Both the position numbers and the translations under genes were made by a program. From RGIG995 sp045603745 (GTDB lineage Bacteria > Bacillota > Clostridia > Oscillospirales > UBA644): a stretch of 64,000 bases of DNA. Location: the NCBI GenBank assembly GCA_045603745.1, contig JAZUMQ010000012.1, positions 1-64,000 of the forward strand. Reading direction: 5' to 3'. Position 1 is the first letter of the stretch, and the number at the start of each line of letters is the position of its first letter. Below the pieces are notes generated by a model. The model did not search any database and was not told the origin of the DNA. It saw only the letters and a list, made by a program, of their open reading frames with translations. Positions 60,177 to 64,000 of the stretch are shown here, piece by piece.

Positions 60177-60358
60177 ACACACAGAAACAAAAATTGTTTC
60201 CGAAAAACGGGATAAAAATGGATCGCCCGACAGAAAGCGGACGTGTTATCTAATATTGTTAGCAGCCTTATTATAACAGATGTTCGTGATTTTGTCAAGA
60301 GGTTTTGAGAAAAACCCAATCAAAATGGTGATTCGAAGAACGAAAGGAGTGTGGAGAG

Positions 60359-60544
60359 GTGTCTCTGTTGAAGGAACGATTGAAGGAAAAGCGGGTTTCA
60401 CTCACGCTTATGGTTGATTTGCTGGTCAAGGAAGGGTATACTGTCGACATCCCTCGGATGTCGTTGATCGTAAACGGTCACTTACAGACTCCCAAGGCAC
60501 GGCAGATTACTGATGCTTGCTACAAGATTTTGGAAAGGATGTAA
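60359..60544 (+). CDS. Small early protein, possible HTH
   Basis: 61 residues, starting at GTG 60359. LKERLKEKRVSLTLMVDLLV and IPRMSLIVNGHL suggest a small helix-turn-helix similar to Cro-like regulators. First gene after the early promoter, and the next gene starts 4 bp past its stop. Confidence 0.6.
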   Translation: MSLLKERLKEKRVSLTLMVDLLVKEGYTVDIPRMSLIVNGHLQTPKARQITDACYKILERM

Positions 60545-60548
60545 GCAG

Positions 60549-60794
60549 ATGCAAAAAGGTACATTATTCAAAGCCTTGGTGGGCAAGTATGCAGATCTAC
60601 GGGGCAAGGGTGTGCCGGAGATCAGTAAGATGGGCGGCATGGGGCAGACAAAATTGTATGACCGGTTCCGGCACCCGGAGGATCTGACGGTCAAGGAATT
60701 AAACGGTATTTGCGAAGGGTTGCGGTGGACGAAGGAAGACAAGATCGATCTTGTGGAAAATCTTCTCCGGCTGGACCTTCGGGAAAGGAGGTGA
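60549..60794 (+). CDS. Small early protein, probable DNA-binding
   Basis: 81 residues from ATG 60549. ADLRGKGVPEISKMGGMGQTKLYDRFR resembles an HTH with a wing, followed by a helical EDLTVKELNGICEGL. Role unknown. Two such small HTH-like genes in a row are common after CI-type repressors. Confidence 0.6.
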   Translation: MQKGTLFKALVGKYADLRGKGVPEISKMGGMGQTKLYDRFRHPEDLTVKELNGICEGLRWTKEDKIDLVENLLRLDLRERR

Positions 60795-60802
60795 GATGAA
60801 TC

Positions 60803-61054
60803 ATGAGTAAATCCATGCGGTGCCGGTGGTGCGGTGCTCCGTTGCTGTTTATCATGTCTTGGGGCGAAGAGGTGAGGTGTGAGCCGGAGCCGGTAAAGTA
60901 TTGTTACGTCCCAAACGGACCTATCGAATTTATCCTGAACACGGGAGACCGTATCCGGGGAACGATCTACAATGGAATGGTGCCTGCAGACGGCGTGGCA
61001 TACCTTCCTCACTGGAGAGTATGCAAAAAGTATAACGGAAGGAGAAAAGCGTGA
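60803..61054 (+). CDS. Small zinc-ribbon-like protein
   Basis: 83 residues. CRWCG at the start and two further Cys (RCEPEP, KYCYVP) suggest a zinc site. ATG 60803 follows GGAGG. Function unknown. Confidence 0.6.
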   Translation: MSKSMRCRWCGAPLLFIMSWGEEVRCEPEPVKYCYVPNGPIEFILNTGDRIRGTIYNGMVPADGVAYLPHWRVCKKYNGRRKA

Positions 61055-61233
61055 TGTTTTTCGTTTATATGACGTTGCTGATGGGCGGGTTCTTTGTTTT
61101 ATACGGATTGGCGAACCTCGTTGCCCCGTTTATTGAGAAGTTGGAACAAAAAATTAAGGAAAGGAGAGATGCGGAATGTTTATCCGAAGAGACGGAACCT
61201 TCTATGACGACTACCCGGAAAACGACGTGGTAA
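61054..61233 (+). CDS. Small membrane protein
   Basis: 59 residues. One hydrophobic helix (1-26) followed by a charged helix (EKLEQKIKERRDAE). ATG 61054 overlaps the previous stop (TGATG). The last 58 bases overlap the next gene in another frame. Confidence 0.6.
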   Translation: MFFVYMTLLMGGFFVLYGLANLVAPFIEKLEQKIKERRDAECLSEETEPSMTTTRKTTW

Positions 61234-61487
61234 AGTTCCCTGAAGAAATGGAAGATGCGGAGATCTACCGTTGTTATCCGGTGGAGATCTGGAGTAAGAG
61301 ACCTTCCCAGGAAGGGGCGAAGTTCTTGGGGGAAGAAGTCTTTGAACAGTATCCCACGGACGAGCAGTTATATTGGTGCTTTGCCAAATACGGAGACTGC
61401 GTTCTGCGGATCAAGGAAGAGTGTTATTTGGGCGTGCCGAGGTATTCGACGTTTGATCCGGACAAGATCGATCTTTCAAAGGTATAA
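61176..61487 (+). CDS. Hypothetical 103-residue acidic protein
   Basis: Starts MFIRRDGTFYDDYPENDVVK at ATG 61176, with AAGGAGAG. Acidic, with a Tyr/Trp-rich middle. No family recognised. Starts inside the upstream membrane gene. Confidence 0.6.
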   Translation: MFIRRDGTFYDDYPENDVVKFPEEMEDAEIYRCYPVEIWSKRPSQEGAKFLGEEVFEQYPTDEQLYWCFAKYGDCVLRIKEECYLGVPRYSTFDPDKIDLSKV

Positions 61488-61541
61488 AAAAAGGAGCTCG
61501 CAAAAAGCGAACTCCCACGGATGCAAAGCACCCAACTAACC
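61486..61541 (-). ncRNA. Candidate ~55-nt small RNA
   Basis: On the minus strand TTGACA-N17-TATAAT (61548-61576) is perfect. About 7 bp on, transcription would start near 61541 and stop at GGAGTTCGC/GCGAGCTCC (61494-61517) followed by seven T. That gives a tiny RNA with one stem and no open reading frame. It runs against the 3' end of the 61176-61487 gene and lies 250 bp upstream of rep, as antisense regulators of rolling-circle Rep genes often do. Inferred only from promoter plus terminator. Confidence 0.65.
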
Positions 61542-61547
61542 ATACCT

Positions 61548-61576
61548 ATTATAACATAATATCGGTGCTTTGTCAA
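61548..61576 (-). promoter_or_regulatory. Consensus promoter of the candidate small RNA
   Basis: Minus strand TTGACA, 17-bp spacer, TATAAT; among the best promoter matches in the window and pointing away from the rep gene. Confidence 0.8.
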
Positions 61577-61714
61577 GGTCGTTAAAAAACAAGGGATTGA
61601 CCACCCCTTAGAGGGGCTCGAAATGTATCCCAACAAATCGACGAGATTAAGGGTACAAAGTATTGCAAACTGCCCTTTTTCTTATTTCTCTATCGCCTCC
61701 AAGGGAAGAGGGGG

Positions 61715-61763
61715 CGTCGGGGGAGTAGGGAAGGGGCGAAGAAAGAGCCCTGCTCCCCCGACG
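61715..61763. other. Strong GC-rich hairpin upstream of rep
   Basis: CGTCGGGGGAGTAGGG / CCCTGCTCCCCCGACG, a 16-bp stem with one G-T pair and a 17-nt loop, 34 bp before the rep start. It may be a replication origin stem for HUH nicking or a control hairpin. The bases 61577-61714 otherwise show nothing clear. Confidence 0.6.
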
Positions 61764-61797
61764 ATCCCAGCGACATTCCCGATGAAAGGAGGCACCG

Positions 61798-62736
61798 ATG
61801 CAGACCATTCGAGAGAAGCGAACCAAGTCCGGACCGCTTCTCGAAATTGATTACTACCCCGTGTTTTCGTCTTCGGGTCGTGCGGTACCCCGAAAAAAAC
61901 CGCCCCCCGAAAAAAAGGCAGTATATAATCTTCGGGAATCGGCAAAACGTCTTGTTCGGTTGATCAATGCCAATTTCGACACGAAAGATTACTTCATGGC
62001 AATTACTTACGCCGCCGAGGCTGCTCCCCAAACGGAAGAAGAGACCCGGAGGGATTTTTCCAATTATCTCCGGAGGGTAAGAACCAAGCGCGCTTCCGAG
62101 CTGAAGAAGGTGGAGAAACAGATCCGGGAATTACCGCTTGACGGATCTCTGAATGATCTTCGGCGGGAGTTGATGGCGAAGCGACGAAAACTGCGGCGCC
62201 CGATGAAGGCGGCGTACACCTTGGAGCAGGTGACCTATCAGCGGGGACCCTACCGAGGTCGGGCGAACTGGCACTCTCACTTATTCATTACCGGGGGCTT
62301 GGGACCGCGGACGATGGCACGGATCTGGAAGAAAGGCGTTCAGGTAAAATGTGATTATTATCAGCCGGAACGTTTTGGACCGGAAGCCGCCGGGCGGTAT
62401 ATGTTCAAAAGTCCCAAGGGAAAAAGGAAATTCACTTGCACCAAAAACATGAAAAAACCAGACGTCTCGCAAAAAGACGGAAAGGTCTCTCCGGCTACAG
62501 TGGAAAAGATGGCGACGCAACGTATGGACGACGGTCGGTATTGGCAAGGGAAAGCCCCCGGCTACCGATTGCTCCGAACGTATCCGAGATACGACGAATA
62601 CAACGGTTATTGGTACATGACGGTGGTAATGTACAAGGCCGACGCTGACGAGATCATTCCCTTTGTGGGAGACGTATTTGAACCGGAAGGATATGACAGA
62701 CATGAAAATAAAGACTTACACAAATCCGGCCCGTGA
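61798..62736 (+). CDS. rep: HUH-type rolling-circle replication initiator
   Basis: 312 residues. RANWHSHLFITGG carries the H-x-H metal motif, and GRYMFKSPKGKRKF has the Y-x-x-K nicking Tyr; the following TKNMKKP matches the phage ORF2/G2P-like Rep family (YxxK ... SRNLKKP). A coiled, Arg-rich region precedes the motifs. It should nick the origin to start rolling-circle replication of the excised element. ATG 61798 follows AAAGGAGG. Length and both motifs indicate an intact enzyme. Confidence 0.85.
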   Translation: MQTIREKRTKSGPLLEIDYYPVFSSSGRAVPRKKPPPEKKAVYNLRESAKRLVRLINANFDTKDYFMAITYAAEAAPQTEEETRRDFSNYLRRVRTKRASELKKVEKQIRELPLDGSLNDLRRELMAKRRKLRRPMKAAYTLEQVTYQRGPYRGRANWHSHLFITGGLGPRTMARIWKKGVQVKCDYYQPERFGPEAAGRYMFKSPKGKRKFTCTKNMKKPDVSQKDGKVSPATVEKMATQRMDDGRYWQGKAPGYRLLRTYPRYDEYNGYWYMTVVMYKADADEIIPFVGDVFEPEGYDRHENKDLHKSGP

Positions 62737-62926
62737 CGTATCGGACGGATTTACCTGTGGAAACTGCGGAGCGATCCGCAACGAAAGTATCGGAAAAGGC
62801 AAATGGTGTGCCGGTTTCCGAGCAGATTTGGTAACGGCGCCGGACGGCACGGTGATAAAATGCTTTGAGTGCACTATGGTGTGCCGTGCGAAGTTGATCG
62901 CCGAGGGTATAGGAGGGCTTGTGTGA
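62702..62926 (+). CDS. Small Cys-rich protein (zinc-finger-like)
   Basis: 74 residues. CGNCG, then a single Cys, then CFECTMVC suggests zinc binding. ATG 62702 overlaps the end of rep by 35 bp; an ATG at 62693 is also possible. Function unknown. Confidence 0.6.
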   Translation: MKIKTYTNPARDVSDGFTCGNCGAIRNESIGKGKWCAGFRADLVTAPDGTVIKCFECTMVCRAKLIAEGIGGLV

Positions 62927-62929
62927 ATT

Positions 62930-63148
62930 ATGCATGTTTTCAAACGCCCGGATCCGGGAGACCCGATCTTTCTTTTATACCGACACGGAAAGATCGTGGA
63001 TAACGGAAACAGTTATCCGAAGGTGTTCTATTCCGTAGAACATTTTGAGTTTACAAAACACTTTCACCCAACCCGGTATCTTGACACCGACGTCTTGGTA
63101 AAATACGTGCCGGCGCCGGAAGACGAAAAACGAAAGGAAGATTTGTGA
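62930..63148 (+). CDS. Hypothetical 72-residue protein
   Basis: Starts MHVFKRPDPGDPIFLLYRHG. A beta-rich small domain; no family recognised. AGGAGGG lies 14 nt upstream of ATG 62930, a long spacing. Confidence 0.5.
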   Translation: MHVFKRPDPGDPIFLLYRHGKIVDNGNSYPKVFYSVEHFEFTKHFHPTRYLDTDVLVKYVPAPEDEKRKEDL

Positions 63149-63339
63149 TGTATATTGTGTATGACAATATGAACGAATACGCCGAGGTGGCAATTCAGTG
63201 CAAGGGGCTCTTTGAGAGCGATTCCTGCGGGGCGTGCCCCTTTGTTGATTTCTGTGGAGCCACTATTGACAAAGACATATCCAACGCCGCCGTGCGGTGT
63301 GGGGAGATTAAATACGTAAAGGAGAAGCGTAATGATTGA
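63148..63339 (+). CDS. Small Cys-rich protein
   Basis: 63 residues. ATG 63148 overlaps the previous stop (TGATG). CKGLFES, CGACPFVDFC and VRCGE give five Cys, possibly a metal site. Its end overlaps the PcfK-like start by 8 bp. Confidence 0.55.
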   Translation: MYIVYDNMNEYAEVAIQCKGLFESDSCGACPFVDFCGATIDKDISNAAVRCGEIKYVKEKRND

Positions 63340-63682
63340 GAAAGCGACAAAAAAACTGACTGACGAGCTGAAAAAAGAAAAATCTTTTCATGACCTGTCG
63401 GTTTTGGTGGAATACCTGAAGGAACGGATGAAAGAAGATCCTTCTATTGCCGAGGCGGTTCTACAGGAAGGAAAAACGCTGGGCGGTGTTTATACGGCGA
63501 TGAACAAGGTGGCAAGGAAGAAAGCCAAAAGTGGAAGTTATTGTATGGCGGCCACGGAGAGTCTGAAGATTGTGGACGAGTATTACGGACTTGCAAAGAA
63601 ATCAGATCCGGTAAAACCCCAAGAATCCCAAACGTCTGCGAAGAGAGAAGAAGAGCTTGTTTCCCTCTTTGATTTAGTGTAA
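63332..63682 (+). CDS. PcfK-like protein
   Basis: 116 residues. FHDLSVLVEYLKERMKEDPS, then GVYTAMNKVARKKAKSG and VDEYYGL follow the PcfK pattern of conjugative and phage-like elements. PcfK is found beside PcfJ; its function is unclear. ATG 63332 follows AAAGGAG inside the previous gene. A Lys/Glu-rich tail ends the protein. Confidence 0.65.
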   Translation: MIEKATKKLTDELKKEKSFHDLSVLVEYLKERMKEDPSIAEAVLQEGKTLGGVYTAMNKVARKKAKSGSYCMAATESLKIVDEYYGLAKKSDPVKPQESQTSAKREEELVSLFDLV

Positions 63683-63693
63683 GAGGTGATACG

Positions 63694-64000
63694 ATGCAAA
63701 AAGCCGAACTAACCAACTACGTACCGAAGAACCGGATCCCCGCAGATCTTGCGGCAACGGAACACTCGTTTACCGTTTCTGCGCAGGAGTGGGAATATTA
63801 CTTCATCTTAAACGTGTATCAAACGAACTGTGGAGAATTACTCTATACTACGTTTCTGGACCAACACCATGGAGATTGGATTACGTGGGACGTTCAAAAT
63901 CGGAAGTGGCTGACCTGCATGGTGGATAAATACCAGGACTGCTACGGACTTGTGGGAGAATTTGCCTGTTACTACAAAAGGAATTTTCGTTACCAATCCG
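63694..64000 (+). CDS. Partial gene, possible PcfJ-like protein
   Basis: Starts MQKAELTNYVPKNRIPADLA at ATG 63694, with AGAGG, and runs off the window after 102 codons without a stop. Many aromatics and Cys (NCGELLYTTFLDQHHGDWIT). PcfJ usually follows PcfK, and this is the only basis for the name. Confidence 0.5.
   Translation, partial: MQKAELTNYVPKNRIPADLAATEHSFTVSAQEWEYYFILNVYQTNCGELLYTTFLDQHHGDWITWDVQNRKWLTCMVDKYQDCYGLVGEFACYYKRNFRYQS

Noticed and set aside
1..64000. CRISPR array or rRNA operon
   Set aside because: No regularly spaced repeats with unique spacers and no rRNA-like sequence were seen; the heptamer tracts have no spacers.

Overview
The window looks like a spore-forming Clostridia chromosome (Firmicutes/Bacillota, probably a gut Oscillospirales- or Christensenellales-like lineage) of moderate GC. 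Supporting genes are a clear SigG sporulation sigma factor, AddA/AddB recombination nuclease, DegV/DAK2 (FakB/FakA-type) proteins, the queA-tgt-yajC block, a TIGR04086 membrane protein, CmpB-type and DUF2752 membrane proteins and a DUF5058-M20 peptidase operon. Ribosome binding sites are strong AGGAGG types, promoters are close to TTGACA-N17-TATAAT, and intergenic regions carry strong hairpin terminators. No rRNA, complete tRNA or CRISPR array was seen.

Layout of the host part. 0.3-8.6 kb (minus strand): a lipid-centred block with a DUF212 PAP2-like protein, an alpha/beta hydrolase with a Cys nucleophile, a PlsC-like acyltransferase, an AMP-forming ligase fused to its own acyl carrier domain, an MFS/GPH transporter and a FakA/FakB pair. 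8.9-10.3 kb: a possible ACT-like protein and dapA. 10.4-16 kb (plus): a ZIP metal transporter, queA, a YafQ toxin remnant, tgt, yajC and small membrane proteins. 16-25 kb: an HD phosphohydrolase, a dCMP deaminase, two orphan solute-binding lipoproteins, a DMT exporter, birA-bioY and tyrS. 25.1-26.2 kb: a small SLOG/Xre islet bracketed by a 65-bp duplication of the 3' end of a GH43 gene. 26.2-34.9 kb (minus): GH43, GNAT, addA, addB and two small membrane proteins. 34.9-38.8 kb: sigG, an MFS carrier, a DUF2156 protein and a DUF5684-like membrane protein. 38.9-43.7 kb: an AT-rich surface-glycan cluster (ferredoxin, FrhB-like protein, flippase, pyruvyl transferase, GT2). 43.9-47.9 kb: an M20 peptidase, its membrane partner, a DUF5058 gene broken by one in-frame TAG, and a sialate O-acetylesterase.

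The right quarter is mobile DNA. 48.2-56.9 kb is an AT-rich accessory region with two serine recombinases, a PTP-like phosphatase, an Xre-controlled HhH-glycosylase/SH3-lipoprotein module, and an operon built around a group II-like reverse transcriptase with four small proteins and no recognisable intron RNA. At 56.94 kb lies a copy of a tRNA/tmRNA 3' end, the likely left attachment site of a second element that runs off the window. That element has a tyrosine integrase, a LexA/CI-type repressor with operators, small early genes, a candidate ~55-nt minus-strand small RNA, an HUH-type rolling-circle Rep, and PcfK- and possibly PcfJ-like genes.

The intergenic DNA is rich in repeats: heptamer tracts (GAGTGRA and TTTGCAY types) and a dispersed double-hairpin element that sits at gene ends. 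All calls come from reading the sequence and recalling protein families; no database search was run.
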